From Diploptera punctata (lineage: Eukaryota > Arthropoda > Insecta > Blattodea > Blaberidae): a stretch of DNA of 64,000 bases. The translations under genes and the position numbers were made by a program. The stretch lies in the NCBI GenBank assembly GCA_030220185.1, contig JASPKZ010003845.1, forward strand, positions 1,745,501 to 1,809,500, given 5' to 3'. Below the pieces are notes generated by a model. The model did no database searches. It had not been told where the DNA came from and saw only the letters and a program-made list of their open reading frames with translations. Below, in pieces: positions 32,157-42,549 of this stretch. Each line of letters opens with the position of its first letter. Positions within the stretch are counted from its first letter, which is position 1.

Positions 32157-32720
32157 TTCATTCATTCATAGTGTTCTGCACAAGAGCAGGTCTCTCACTG
32201 CAAACTCAGCATTCTCCACTCTTTCCTTAACTCAGCTTTCCTTTTTGTGTCTGCATACAAATCATTTATTTTAATATTGTCTATCATCTGATGTCTTTTT
32301 GTGCATCTAACTTTTTTCCGTTGACCATTCCTTCTAGGGCATCCTTCAGCAGGCAGTTTCTTCTTAGCCAGTGGCCAATCCAATTTATTTCCCTCTTCTT
32401 TATGAGTTCCAGCATTGTTCTTCTTTCACCACTCTGTCTAGCACATCTTTATTTCTTACTTTGTCTGTCCATTTTATACGTTCCATTCTTCTCCATATCC
32501 ATATCTCAAAAGTTTCCAGTCGCTTTTCCTCATTCCGTCGTAATGTCCAAGTCTCCGCACCATCAAATGCTACACTCCATACAAAGCACTTCACTAGCCT
32601 CTTCCTTAATTATTTTGCCAAAGGTCTGCAGAAAATGCTTCTCTTCTTGTTGAAAACTTCTTTTGCCATTGCTATCCTCTGCTTTACTTCTTGACCGCAG
32701 TTCATGCTACTACTGATAGT
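32157..32720 (-). pseudogene. LINE C-terminus whose 3' tail matches SINE F
   Basis: The minus strand reads CFVWSVAFDGAETWTLRR with FEIWIWRRMERIKWTDKV (32400-32594), then, in another frame, RNCLLKDALEGMVNGKK-type sequence and a last segment to 32195. It ends TTGCAGTGAGAGACCTGCTC...CAGAACACTATGAATGAATG. That terminal segment agrees with the SINE F tail at about 27 of 32 positions. It is 5'-truncated and frameshifted. Confidence 0.85.
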
Positions 32721-32792
32721 ACAACCCTAGTTTTAGAGATATAGTGGGAGATACATGATAATGTAGCACTAAGATAGTTTTTAAATCTAAAT

Positions 32793-32842
32793 TCTAGACC
32801 ATGGGCATCCTTGAAGGAAAAATTCCTGTGGTTTAGATAACT
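32793..32842 (-). mobile_element. SINE A fragment
   Basis: The minus strand reads ACCACAGGAATTTTTCCTT and CCCATGGTCTAGAATTTAG, the segment just after the SINE A head. Confidence 0.6.
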
Positions 32843-33069
32843 ACATCACTAACATTCCTGTATTACCGTAAGTTAGGTAAGATTAACGTCCAATACTTAG
32901 GAAAGTTATCTTAATTTTTTGTATCCTCTACCCCATTACCGATAGCAAGTGAGCCAACAGTTTAACCATGATTATTAGCTATCTTTGCACAATCTGTATT
33001 GTTTGTCACCTCTTTACGTTATTTATATCTGAACTTTTATTTTTTTCATACTTTTTTCTGGTCAAATTA

Positions 33070-33435
33070 TATATGTCCACCGCTGTGGTCTCGAGGTAGC
33101 GTGCTGCCTTGTCACGCAGCGGGCCCGGGTTCGATCCCCGGTCGGGGCAGTTTTTCTGGGTGAGGTTTTCATCGGGGGTTTTTCCTCACCTGTAAGACAA
33201 ATGTCAGGAAAACTTTAAGGCCCAAACGGTCCCCGAAATCATATGGCCATCATCATCATTATCATCCTTACCATTATCATTGTTATCATTATCATCATCA
33301 TCATTCACCGGTGTGGAAAGCAACGGGAAGCTACCACACCTACAATTCCCTAGTAAAGCTGCAAGCATAGCATGAAAATGCTATGATTGCAGTGAAGGAC
33401 CTGCCTTAGGACAGAATTACTATGGATGGATATAT
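33070..33435 (+). mobile_element. SINE F, full length
   Basis: Best-preserved copy: head CCGCTGTGGTCTCGAGGTAG, B box GGGTTCGATCCCCGGTC, body, interrupted (ATC)n at 33242-33304, the AGCATGAAAATGCT hairpin and the tail ending ACTATGGATGGATA. Confidence 0.94.
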
Positions 33436-33504
33436 ATATATATATAGTCCCATTTGTAATCTGGGGACATACATGGCGAATTATTATTATTAGGCCATAA
33501 TAAA

Positions 33505-33795
33505 TGCTGCCTTGTCATGCAGCGTGCCCAGGTTTGATTCCTGGTCAGGACAAGCTTCCTGGGTGAAGTTTTTTCCTGGATTTTTCCTCACCTCTGAGAC
33601 AAATGTCAGATAGCTTTGAGGCCCAAAAGGTCCCGAAACATCGTCTGGCCATCATCATCATCAGCAATATCATCCCTTGGTGTGGAAAGCAACGGTAAGT
33701 TACCACACATATAATAATTCCCTAGTAAAGGTGCAAAGCATAGCATGAAAATGCTATAATTGCAGTGAAAGACCTGCCCTAGGACAGAACACTGT
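33505..33795 (+). mobile_element. SINE F, head truncated
   Basis: Begins inside the head (CTGCCTTGTCATGCAGCG), then body and tail ending AGGACAGAACACTG. Only 70 bp downstream of another copy in the same orientation. Confidence 0.9.
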
Positions 33796-34487
33796 CAATT
33801 AAATTAAATATATTCTTATTCCTCTGGTTGCTAATCACATTCTACAGAAGTAATTCGTCTGGTTTTTGTTTACTGTATATTTTTATCCACATCTTATTTT
33901 CACATTTTCTTTTTAATGGCTTTGCATTGGGTGATAGTTCTATTAGGTCTTTCGGTGTCCAGTATAGTGCAGTAATAATTTTTTTCTGTAGATCATGATT
34001 AATCTTTTTTTTTGCAAACTAAGTGATCTGTTTTTTTTTTTATTTTGGAGATGAAGCTGTATGTATATACCTATTTTGTGTAAATGAGCCACAAGCTGTC
34101 ATGTCTACTTACTCACCTAAAAATTGCTGTAGCATAAATTATTTTGTTGTCTTCGGTTGAATTAAGTTTTAATTTGTCTTATTTCTATATGCAGATGTTT
34201 TGATGAATTGGGTTGTAATTATTTATTTTTGTTTTTTTGCAAGAAAATCTGCTTTCTCATTACCGAGAACTCTGGCTTTATATAGAATCTATTATGTATT
34301 ACATTGTGCTTATGTTGTGTGTTGAGTTTCCAGCATTCATTCTGTTGCATTATCATTTCTCACTCATACATTACACTTGAACACAGGTACTCTTTCATAG
34401 AAACTCCAGACTGCAACATTATAAATAATTGTTATAGATGGCACTACAGCCCATTTTGAACTCTGGCCACTGACAAAATATTCCTCC
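33796..34487. other. Unassigned AT-rich interval
   Basis: No gene or repeat family recognised. Confidence 0.45.
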
Positions 34488-34700
34488 ATTATTATTATTA
34501 TTATTATTATTATTAATAATAATAATAATAATAATCAACAAGGATTAGGCCCAATGGCCTGTTCCGATCTCATTATAGGTCGAATTGGTCCTTCCATCTC
34601 TTCAATGGTCTTCCCAACGTTCTTATTTCTTGCTGTGGTCGTATCCTGAAATCCAATCCGGCCTTTGCTTTGAGATGAATCAGTAATAATAAATGTCCCC
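34488..34700 (-). pseudogene. LINE 3' end with (ATT)n tail
   Basis: A palindromic (ATT)n(AAT)n tract (34488-34535) abuts the 3' end of a minus-strand LINE remnant: AACAAGGATTAGGCCCAATGG, ATGGAAGGACCAATTCGACC in the minus reading. Related to the ends at 37.06 and 50.3 kb (AGGCCNAAGGCCTGTT-like block). Confidence 0.6.
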
Positions 34701-35051
34701 TGACCGAATTACGAGCGCTGTGCAGGGTAATGATAATGACAGGGCTGCTGTCTCAGAGCATCTATCCATGCTCCTCTAAGTATTAACCCCTTTAGAGAGG
34801 GTTGCTGCTTCTGCCCCTTGAGCCGTTGTGATGATCGCCTGGTATCACGTCGCCTCGTAGACCGTTGCAGACTTCTTGGTCGATGTCAACCTTCTGGCAG
34901 ACGTCTCCCACGTTGCGGACTATTCTTAGTTTCCTCTCATCTCTGACCAATCGGCAAGTTAGCAAAGCTAAACTTCCCCGATTTGGTCGTCTGGTTCATT
35001 GAGTACTCGGCGCCCCCACCACGTCGAGGTGATAGTCCACGGGGGTAATAC

Positions 35052-35104
<53 letters not shown>
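34694..35104 (+). mobile_element. GC-rich retroposon 3' segment with (AAT)n tail
   Basis: About 350 bp of non-coding, CpG-containing sequence (GACCGAATTACGAGCGCTG, CGTAGACCGTTGCAGACTTC, GGCGCCCCCACCACGTCGAG) clearly richer in GC than its surroundings, closed by (AAT)18 at 35051-35104. It looks like a LINE 3' UTR or SINE body; no tRNA head found. Confidence 0.5.
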
Positions 35105-35108
<4 letters not shown>

Positions 35109-35285
35109 CTCACTGGCACTATCGAACCCGTAGGTTCATGGCCGCGCGTACATAAGCTCTCCATACATCCCTATCCTGAGCTAATGCTTTCCAATCATTC
35201 CCTGTATAATCTACTTCCCTCAAATCATAGTTAATGTTGCTCTCCCACCTCATTCTCGGTCTACCAACTGGGCGTTTTCCCTCTG
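35105..35285 (-). pseudogene. LINE family Q 3' end
   Basis: The minus strand carries the family terminus GGCCATGAACCTACGGGTTC, CTCAGGATAGGGATGTATGG and GGCCAGAGGGAAAACGCCC. It abuts the (AAT)n tract at its 3' side. Confidence 0.75.
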
Positions 35286-35289
35286 GCCT

Positions 35290-36997
35290 TAATAATAATA
35301 ATAATAATCTTCTTCTTCTTCTTCTACTACAAGGTTTAGGCTATGCAGCCTGTTCCGGCGAAGTTAAAAGTGGAGTCCATCTTCTACGTGGTCGGCCAAC
35401 ATCTCTTGTTCCTCTGGAATTATACAGGGAGGTTCTTTTTCGTATTCTTTCGTTGTTCATTATCATTAAGTGTACTGTCCATTTCTTATTATTTTCGCTG
35501 ATTTTATCTTCAATTTTATATATATTTTATTCTTCTCGTATAGTTTCATTCCTTATTCTATCCGCTCTTGTGCATCCTTTCACATTACGTAAAAACAGCA
35601 TTTCCGCAGTCTGTATCCTGCTTTTATCCCTTGATTTCATTATCCAATTTTCACTTCCATACAACAACAAAGGAACAGTCTTTGTTTTATATAATTTAAG
35701 TTTCGTATCTTTCCTTGTTTTCCGACCTAAGGTTCTTTTTATGGTTCCACAAATAGCCTGGAATTCATTTACTTTATTTTCTATATATTTATTTTCTCTA
35801 TAAGTTATATCACATCCTAAATATTCGAAATGTGATATTTGTTCTATTATTTTGTTATCCAGTACAATTTTTTATCTAATTCCATATTTACCAATAAATG
35901 CCATTACTTTTGACTTATTTATTGATATTTTACAATTATATCTATTGGCTATTAATTTAAATTTATATGCTAATATTTGGAGCTCATTTTCAGATTCTGC
36001 TAAAAGTACAACATCGTCAGCGAATAATAAAGCATTTATTTTATCTTTATTATCGATTAATATTCCTTCATTAGTTAAAACCTTCTTCCATTCTTTTAGG
36101 ATATCGTCCATATAAATATTAAATAATATAGGTAAGAGTGAACACCCTTGTCGTACTCCTTGGTTTATTTGAAAAAATGTCTTATTTTTAGTCAGCTGTG
36201 GGTCAATACAAATATTTGTTCCATAGTACAAGCTCTTAACAGTTTCTATAATCTGAATAGGGAGGCCTTTTTCTTTTAGGACATTCCACAATATTTCCCT
36301 GTTTACTCGATCAAATGCCTTATCTAAGTCTATAAATAACAAATGCGTTTCTAGGTTTGTTTCTTGTCTTTTGTTTATTATCTGATTCAGGGCAAATACT
36401 CCATCGGTACAAGATCTTCCTTTTCGGAACCCGTTCTGTTCCTCTGCTAGTGTTACTTCAATAATTCGTTGTATTCGTTTTGCTATTATTATAGCATAGA
36501 TTTTATATCCACTATTTAGGAGGGTAATGCCTCTGTAATTAGATGGTTGGTTTCTTTCTCCTTTCTTGTAAATTGGTTTTACTATACCTTGCCTCCATGT
36601 TGCTGGTATATTATGATTCTCCCAACACATATTAAGAAAATTCAAGAATCTTAATTTAAAGAATATATCTGCATATTTAATTAGTTCTGAATTGATGTCA
36701 TCTGGTCCGCTAGCTTTTCTATTATTTGTTAATTTGAGCGATTCTTCCAGTTCTTCCATTTGTATTTTATCTACTTTCAAATTCTCACATTTTGGTTCTT
36801 CTTCGTTTTCATTCTCGTTGTACCACAGGTCTCTGAAATATTCTATCCAATGTTGTTCTGATATTGATGTAAGTATATATGCAGCTTCTTTTTCTGATTT
36901 ATTTAAATATTTAATTGTTCTATAAGCAGTCCATTGTCGTCCATGTAGATCATGTTCTAGATTAGATACATATCGACCCCAACTGTCTTGGTGGGAT

Positions 36998-36998
<1 letters not shown>
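35290..36998 (-). pseudogene. LINE reverse transcriptase, long fragment
   Basis: On the minus strand the frame is open from about 36998 to 35872: EYFRDLWY, then RKASGPDDINSELIKYA, W-x-GIVKPIYKKG, NYRGITLLN, EEQNGFRKGRSC, motif A LLFIDLDKAFDRV, INQGVRQGCSL and the catalytic FADD box. A TAA at 35869-35871 interrupts it (KYGIR then KIVLDNK in the same frame). The thumb continues (FEYLGCDITY, LLLYGSENWIMK) to a frameshift near 35530, then GRPRRRW. It ends at (AAT)6 near 35310. Related to, but clearly diverged from, the LINE at 126-1336. No endonuclease region is present. Confidence 0.93.

Positions 36999-37056
<58 letters not shown>
36999..37056. repeat. (AAT)19 microsatellite
   Basis: Pure AAT run separating two minus-strand LINE fragments. 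Confidence 0.97.
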
Positions 37057-37374
37057 CTTCCTTCCAAGTATTAGGCCAAGGCCTGTTACGATCCTATAGA
37101 AAATGTTCCCTCCAGCGTTTCATAGGACGGCCCAGTGATCTTCGTCCTCTTGGTATATAATTATAAACAGCTTGGGGATCGGATTTGAACTCATTCTTTC
37201 TAGATGGTGTTTCCAATTTAGTTGGTGCTGTTTAATATATTCCAAAATTGACGTAGTCTTCAATTATTTTAAGATATTGGTGTTCCTTTTCCGATCCCAT
37301 CTGGTGTAACCCGCTGTTCTGCGCATAACTCTCATTTCACAAGCCGTTATTCTGCTTTCATGTTGTCTTTTTAG

Positions 37375-37375
<1 letters not shown>
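37057..37375 (-). pseudogene. LINE 3' end with (ATT)n tail
   Basis: The minus strand reads LKRQHESRITACEMRVMRRT, then WKHHLERMSSNPIPKL and the terminal NAGGNIFYRIVTGLGLIL block, followed by (ATT)n. A second copy of the end lies at 50268-50400. Confidence 0.75.
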
Positions 37376-37419
<44 letters not shown>

Positions 37420-37975
37420 GTATTTGGGATCAATAATTCAAAAAGATGGATAATGTGAATTAGAGATCGAAAGAAGAATAATGGAGACCCAGAAAGTTAT
37501 TGCTATATTAAACTCTATTTTATAGAATAGGAATATAATCAAGAGGACTAAATTATTAATATGTAACACATTGAAGCAAAAACACAAAAATAAATTATTA
37601 GCCACATAAATATATTTTTTAAGCAGATTGGCAAGAATATCAAAATTAGAGAAAATAAAAAATAATACAATAACAGAAATTATGAATGTAGAAAAGGATA
37701 TTGTACAAGAGATTGAAGAAATCCACTAAGATGATATGGGGATATAATGAGAAGAAGGGACACAGAAACAAACTAAGTAGTATTCAAACTGATGGAAAAG
37801 GGAAATGTGATAGGTCAAAGCCAACATGGATAAAGAGAATTCAAGACAACATGAAGAAGAGAGATATGACAGAAACAGATATGCAAGACCAGGAAGTGCG
37901 GGAGAAAAAAATTGTATATTTTGGATGAGGATACTTGTGTATATAACAGAATCAATCCTGAAATAATAAAAAAAT
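37376..37975 (+). pseudogene. LINE C-terminal fragment, plus strand
   Basis: After a (TAA)n tract (37376-37419) the plus strand reads LGSIIQKDG, ELEIERRIMETQKVIAILNSIL, TLKQKHKNKLLAT and later RDMTETDMQDQEVREKK, i.e. the RT thumb and C-terminal region with several frame changes and stops. It ends in an A-rich AATAATAAAAAAATAATAAT tail. Confidence 0.75.
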
Positions 37976-38499
37976 AATAATGTCGTACCAATTGATTGTG
38001 CAGGATTGAGATGGAATTTCTTTAAATAAACATCATAGATGTTCACACAAAAATTTCCAAATTCACTTCATTTACTTCACAGAATTTCACTGTTTCTTAA
38101 CGAATAATTTGCAGTTAATAAAATCTCTTGCTTCACAATTTATCTGACTGTTCTGTTCTTTCTACTCCCTGATGTTTTCACTTAGAATGTCTTCTTGTAT
38201 TTGCTCTTGACATAGCTTCTCTGGTTTACGACTGAAAACTGGCTGGTCTGACCCTCACATCCTCTTAATTATGGATGGTCAAAACCATTTCAAAGCCAGT
38301 CCAGACTTTCTCGAGTCAAAGCCTTGAGAACCAACATGTCTGAAATGGAGGGATAGTTGCATGAGGAAAGTTCTTTGCAGACTTTTTTCAATTTGTGAGT
38401 TGTGAGCTCATGAACAACTTTTTACATACAAGGCAAGATTCGACTCTTGCCGTCATCTGTGAAATTCAAAAGCCAGTCCAATGATACATTGCGATAATA
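37976..38499. other. Unassigned interval
   Basis: No gene or repeat family recognised. A short imperfect inverted pair (CATTTCAAAGCCAGTCCAGA / TCTGAAATG) lies near 38289-38345. Confidence 0.4.
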
Positions 38500-38740
38500 A
38501 ATGTTTTATTTAATCTGGCAGAGCTAAAGCTATAAGGTCTACTCTTCCACTCTACCAGCTCATCTTAGGTCTTCATATTACCACTTTCTGAGACGTCCCT
38601 GATGTCTTCTGCCCCTAGGTAGACAATTCTATTGCTTCCATCCTGCTTATTTGTGCATCCCATTTTTGTTTACTCCTATATACCATTCCTTAATATCGAC
38701 TGCATGTGTTTTCTCCAATACTTTCACTTCTTTCTCTATC
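38500..38740 (-). pseudogene. LINE C-terminal remnant
   Basis: The minus strand reads LPRGRRHQGRLRKW-like sequence after a WYIGVNKNGMHK stretch, then a 3' end with CTGCCAGATTAAATAAAAC. Heavily decayed. Confidence 0.5.
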
Positions 38741-38779
38741 CTCATGTGAAGGCTAACCAACAAAATTGGACCTTAGAAG

Positions 38780-38920
38780 TATGAGTTGACCTGAAACAAA
38801 TATTTAATAAGTGCTGGTAACAGAAAACTAGAGATTCTGGATTCAAATCCCGGTTTAGGTGTACATTTTTCTCTTGAATATTATTTTGTCCTTTAATATA
38901 ATGACAAATTAAATATAAAA
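38780..38920 (+). mobile_element. SINE D, single copy
   Basis: tRNA-like head with A-box remnant AATAAGTGCTGG and B box GGATTCAAATCCCGG, then the tail TACATTTTTCTCTTGAATAT and TTTTGTCCTTTAAT. Confidence 0.65.
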
Positions 38921-38929
38921 ACATAAAAA

Positions 38930-39060
38930 AATTGTTCTAGCAGTCACGATTGTTTATTTTTTGCAACAAAACTCAGTATATGATATTGAAATGAAACAAG
39001 AAGGTATTCTGAAAAAAATAAGTGAAATCTTACCATTAGAAGTGAGAGTTTACCTGAAAT
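38930..39060 (-). repeat. Dispersed repeat G, copy 3
   Basis: The minus strand matches the family: GATTTCAGGTAAACTCTCAC, TTCTAATGGTAAG, GTTTTGTTGCAAAAAATAAA and CGTGACTGCTAGAACAATTT. Confidence 0.6.
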
Positions 39061-39412
39061 CCAAAATGAAATAATTGCTGTATCATTTGCCATTTTTTGC
39101 TTTTTGTAATGTACCTATATACCATACAATTGAATTAATCCTTAAATTGGTAATGCATCTTATAAGATATATTGATTTAAATTGTTTAATATTTTTTATC
39201 AAGCAATGGGAAAATGAATCAGTAGAAATTATTTAAATTTGTATCAAATTATACAATATTATGCAATAGGTAATAACTTGAGGTTATGTATGATTTGTTT
39301 TCATTATAGTTTCACACTTAAATAAGCAGACACAAAAAAATTGAGTTTTGCAAATTTAAAGTTAACAAAAGAAAGATATTGAATTTTTATAGGATGAAAT
39401 TACTATGAGGTT
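39061..39412. other. Unassigned AT-rich interval
   Basis: Nothing recognised beyond AT-rich sequence. Confidence 0.4.
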
Positions 39413-39463
39413 TAATTTAAGTTAAAATAAATGCTTCATGCCTCTCCTCATATCCAGTTTTCT

Positions 39464-39512
39464 AAGTAAACCGCGGTTTCAAATCCTTGGCAGATTCATC
39501 TTCAGTACCCTC
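39464..39512 (-). ncRNA. Hammerhead ribozyme motif (PLE terminus)
   Basis: The minus strand reads GGGTA, CTGAAGA, TG, AATCT-GCCAA-GGATT, T, GAAAC, CGCG, GTT, TACTT. Helix I (GGGTA/TACTT) and the core boxes are intact. Helix II has one mismatch relative to the plus-strand partner. The cleavage triplet is GTT, permitted by the NUH rule but usually slower than GUC. Confidence 0.7.
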
Positions 39513-39669
39513 TCATTGACTGATGTTATGTCAATCAGAAGTACTTCTTCTTCCCTCTGTTGGTGGACCAATAAACCTGAAGAAAGAAAGTAGTTCTTTT
39601 CTTCCTATTTATAGAGGAAACTAGTAGAAGTAGTAGTTCTTCTGATCGACATAACATCAATCAACGAAA

Positions 39670-39716
39670 GGGTACTGAAGATGAATCCGCCAAGGATTTG
39701 AAACAGCGGTCTACTT
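39670..39716 (+). ncRNA. Hammerhead ribozyme motif, all core boxes intact
   Basis: Helix I GGGTA (39670-39674) pairs with TACTT (39712-39716). CTGAAGA (39675-39681) fits CUGANGA. Helix II AATCC-GCCAA-GGATT is a perfect 5-bp stem (39684-39698). GAAAC is at 39700-39704, a 2-bp helix III is closed by AGCG, and the cleavage triplet is GTC (39709-39711). One extra base lies on the helix II boundary. Hammerheads of this minimal helix III type are established features of PLE terminal repeats, where they process the RNA. Activity is not proven. Confidence 0.8.
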
Positions 39717-39765
39717 AGAAGACTGGATATGAGGAGAAGTATAAAGCATTTAATTTAACTTAAAA

Positions 39766-39999
39766 GAAAGATATATTTCGTATACCATCAAAATTGGTCA
39801 ATAAATTCAACTTATTAGGAATTTGCTTGTTTACATAGTTTCTGCATGATGGATATTTTTATTGACTTGTTATAATAAGGATATGACATAAACAATTTGT
39901 ATGTATACTTGATAAGTGTTAATGACTCTTTCCTCTCTTCCTATCAATGATGAGTGGCATAAAAAGTAAAGTGACGCCATTACCAACCTCAGGAGATTC
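39766..39999. other. Unassigned AT-rich interval
   Basis: Nothing recognised. Confidence 0.4.
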
Positions 40000-40255
40000 T
40001 TGGGAGGTAGATGGTTAAGACTCAAACTTTTCTAGACAATTAGAACATTATGTTCGGCAGATTGTCAGCCCTGCAATGACGGCCATTTATTACTCCTAGG
40101 ACAAAGCATTTGGTACTGATTTTTGTTAAAGGTTGAATTGGCCATAGAGCCATGGTGCTGCCTGTTTAAAAATGTATATCCATGGGGGCTCAAACCCTCA
40201 TCGTTCAGGCTTGTAGCATATTGCCTTAACCAGCCATGATATGGCATGTCACAAT
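40000..40255 (-). mobile_element. SINE C, diverged
   Basis: The minus strand matches the 17.7 kb element: head GGTTAAGGCAATATGCTACA, then GATGAGGGTTTGAGCCCC, GCACCATGGCTCTATGG, CTGACAATCTGCCG and TTGTCTAGAAAAG. Confidence 0.8.
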
Positions 40256-40544
40256 ATATGATGTACTTTGGGGAATGTTTACTTTTTAAGAGTGGTTCTT
40301 ATTTTGGTTAGAGTATAGTTGCTGAGTGTGGAATCAAGGGCACAGTAAGTGTAGTGGTTTGTCTCTCTCACGTACATACACAGACGCACGTGCAAAGTAG
40401 ATATATTTTAGGTAATGAATGCCAATGTTCTTTTTATCATTTTATTGTATTTAATGTAAACTGATTTATATTGAGACATTAGAAACTTCATAGTGAATGT
40501 CTCTCTAGCTTACATTTTGTTGTAACAGTGTCATTATTAAATTA

Positions 40545-40740
40545 TTTTTGAGATGATTTTTTTATCTGAATCAGGATTTGAATCCAAGACATTCAGTTTT
40601 ACGAACTGGTGCACTTGTGCTCTGTTTTGACACAAATTTGCCTGCTTAACACAAGTTAGTTCACCAGTTTATAAAACTGGAGGTCTTGTGTTCAATCCTG
40701 GTTCAGGCAAAAAATATTAATTTCAAAAAATTATTTAATC
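40545..40740. repeat. Double-headed SINE D palindrome
   Basis: The left head on the minus strand (complement of CAGGATTTGAATCC, 40570-40585) and the right head on the plus strand (GTTCAATCCTGGTTCAGGC) are separated by about 60 bp containing GTTCACCAGTTTATAAAACT. Tails lie outward (ATTTTTTTATCTGAATC; GGCAAAAAATATTAATTTC). Confidence 0.75.
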
Positions 40741-40975
40741 GTTCGAGCTTAGGATGTGAATATGCATTTTAGCATCATAATTGTGATCATTATTAAAGTT
40801 AGAGAGATTGGGATGGATAGATAATATACCCCATATTATTACTACTTCTTACTTATTGGCTTTATGGCCTTTTGAGTCTAACCATAACATCTCCTTTGTT
40901 TAGAGTTGCAATACTGAGCATAACTTAGTAATTTAATATAATAAATTTGGGAATTTTAGCATTGAGGTTTCCTTA
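40741..40975. other. Unassigned interval
   Basis: Nothing recognised except AATTTGGGAATTTTAGCATT near 40946, which also precedes the PLE foldback at 41.83 kb. Confidence 0.4.
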
Positions 40976-41043
40976 ATAAGAATCAAATGAGTCGTGAATT
41001 CTTCTTACCTCATACATCTATGTTTTTTTTTAAACACAGCACC

Positions 41044-41077
41044 ACAGTATCGGAGAAAATTCTTCTCCATCATTAGC
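41044..41077 (-). ncRNA. Hammerhead-like fossil
   Basis: The minus strand reads CTAATGA (G5 to A), helix II GGAGAA/TTCTCC, then GATAC, with TGTGGTG where x-GTC is expected. Core substitutions should abolish cleavage. Confidence 0.5.
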
Positions 41078-41248
41078 TGTTTTCACAACTGTCAATTTTT
41101 TCTTTTGCTGGTAATTATCCAAACTGCCATTTGGTGTACTTTTGAAGGAGTAATTTTCTAAACTGCCGTCTGGTGTTCTTCAAAAATACACCAGATGGCA
41201 GTTTGGATAATTACCGGCAAAAGAAAAAATTGACAGTCATGAAAAGAG

Positions 41249-41287
41249 CTCATGATGGAGAAGAGTTTTCTCCGATACTGCGGTGCT
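41249..41287 (+). ncRNA. Hammerhead-like fossil
   Basis: CTCATGA (G5 to C), a perfect 6-bp helix II (GGAGAA-GAGTT-TTCTCC), GATAC in place of GAAAC, and GGTG in place of GGTC. It shares the GATAC and GTG states with the arms at 42 kb, so these may define a non-cleaving subfamily. Confidence 0.5.
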
Positions 41288-41349
41288 GTGTTTAAAAAAA
41301 CATAAATGTGTGAGGTAAGAAGAATTCACAATTCATTTCATTCTTAATA

Positions 41350-41640
41350 ATTTAGTAATGATTATTTCCTTCAGATGTCATGAATGGTATGTGGTCAGCA
41401 TACCAACCCAATGAGAGATCTGGTAGGCAAATAGGGTATTAATTGGTTGATGGTTGGTAAATTTTGCTTAGAGACCTTTTTTCAGGCTTAACATTATTTT
41501 ACAAGCATGAAAATATTTAGACTCGGGACCCATGGCTTAAAGTTGCTCAGAGAAGTTGTTCCTTTTATTTTTTCTGTCGACTCCAGCCAGGTTTTAACCC
41601 ATGAACTAGGGGCAAGGAACATAACCACTATATTATTTCT
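41350..41640 (-). mobile_element. SINE B, diverged
   Basis: The minus strand matches the 7.2 kb family: head remnant CAAGGAACATAACCACT in complement, GGGACCCATGGCTTAAAG, TTTTGCTTAGAGACC and CAGATGTCATGAATGG. Confidence 0.8.
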
Positions 41641-41934
41641 TTGGTGAATAAAATTGATAGCTTTTATTTAAATTATTAACTTACCACCAAAGTATCAGGA
41701 TTGAATATAAAAGGAAGTTATAAATTGAAACATAAATGCTTCAGTTATGTAAAAATATACAAAATTTTGTTACATTAATATGGAAAATACGTCATTTAAA
41801 TTGTGTGCAAATATTTGCAAATCTATATATCAAATTTGGGAATTTTTAACATTATGAGGTTCAATTCATAAGAATTAAATGAATCGTGATTTCTTCTTAC
41901 CTCATACTTCTATGTTTTTTTAAACACAGCACTG

Positions 41935-41967
41935 CAGTATCAGCGACCCATTGTCACCATCCTCAGC
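41935..41967 (-). ncRNA. Hammerhead-like fossil
   Basis: The minus strand reads CTGAGGA (fits CUGANGA), helix II GTGAC/GTCGC with loop AATGG, then TGATAC and TGCAGTG. The second box and cleavage site are altered. Confidence 0.5.
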
Positions 41968-42180
41968 TGTTGTCATAACTGTCAAATTTTTTCTTTTGCT
42001 GGTAATTATCCAAACTGCCAACTGTTCTTTTGAAGGAATTATTTTCTAAACTGCCATCTAGTGTTCTTTTGAATGAAACATTTTCTAAACTGCCATCTAT
42101 CATATTTTTGAAGAACTTTTTAATCAAGCTCGGTTCGTCTGGAATCTCAAAGTTCATGGTTCTAGTATGTTTTTTTTTAA

Positions 42181-42390
42181 TATATAGGAAAAACAAAAAG
42201 GAACTTCGAAACTCGTAAAAAAGAACACTTCAGAAACATAAAGAATGGAGGGATTGAAAAATCAGCTATAGCAGCACATAGTTTATTAGAGCATCATAGA
42301 ATTGAAAAAGAAGCAAAACTTTTGAAACATCTATCCAAACCTTTGGATTTAACAGTTTGGGAAAAAATATATATTAAAAAACCATACTAG
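42181..42390 (+). pseudogene. PLE GIY-YIG endonuclease fragment
   Basis: A 70-codon open stretch ending at TAG 42388-42390. Residues: YIGKTKRNFETRKKEH, then AIAAHSLLEHHRIEKEAKLL and LTVWEKIYIKK. It keeps the second Tyr, the Arg, the His and the Glu expected of the GIY-YIG fold. In PLEs this C-terminal domain nicks the target DNA. The reverse transcriptase upstream is missing, replaced by the inverted arm. The coding sequence appears to have continued past the TAG (MNFEIPDEPSLITKFF), so the stop may be a mutation. A homologous piece lies at 47899-48000. Confidence 0.85.
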
Positions 42391-42549
42391 AAACATGAAC
42401 TTTGAGATTCCAGACGAACCGAGCTTGATTACAAAGTTCTTCAAAAATACAACAGATGGCAGTTTAGAAAATGATTCATTCAAAAGAACACTAGATGGCA
42501 ATTTGGATAATTACCGGCAAAAGAAAAAAATTGACAGTCGTGAAAACAG

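Larger units (their letters stand above)
39413..39765. mobile_element. PLE 3' ends in inverted pair (foldback)
   Basis: Left arm (39413-39535) and right arm (39641-39765) are complements about 90 percent alike. Both carry a hammerhead core and end near CCAGTCTTCTAAGTAGACC / ATATCC. The spacer contains GGTGGACCAATAAACCTG, the complement of the PLE C-terminal coding block seen at 48.13 kb (GTTTACTGGTCCACC). I infer two PLE termini in head-to-head orientation. Confidence 0.8.
40976..41347. mobile_element. PLE foldback with hammerhead-like arms
   Basis: Left (40976-41174) and right (41184-41347) arms are inverted copies that meet near CTGGTGTTCTTCAAAAATAC. Each arm includes the PLE C-terminal coding stretch (on the coding strand TTGGATAATTACCGGCAAAA), a hammerhead-like block and the end AAACATAAATGTGTGAGGTA. 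Confidence 0.8.

Noticed and set aside
35234..35803. 189-residue plus-strand frame
   Set aside because: Antisense to the minus-strand LINE thumb region (LLLYGSENW, FEYLGCD) and starting in a LINE Q tail and microsatellite.
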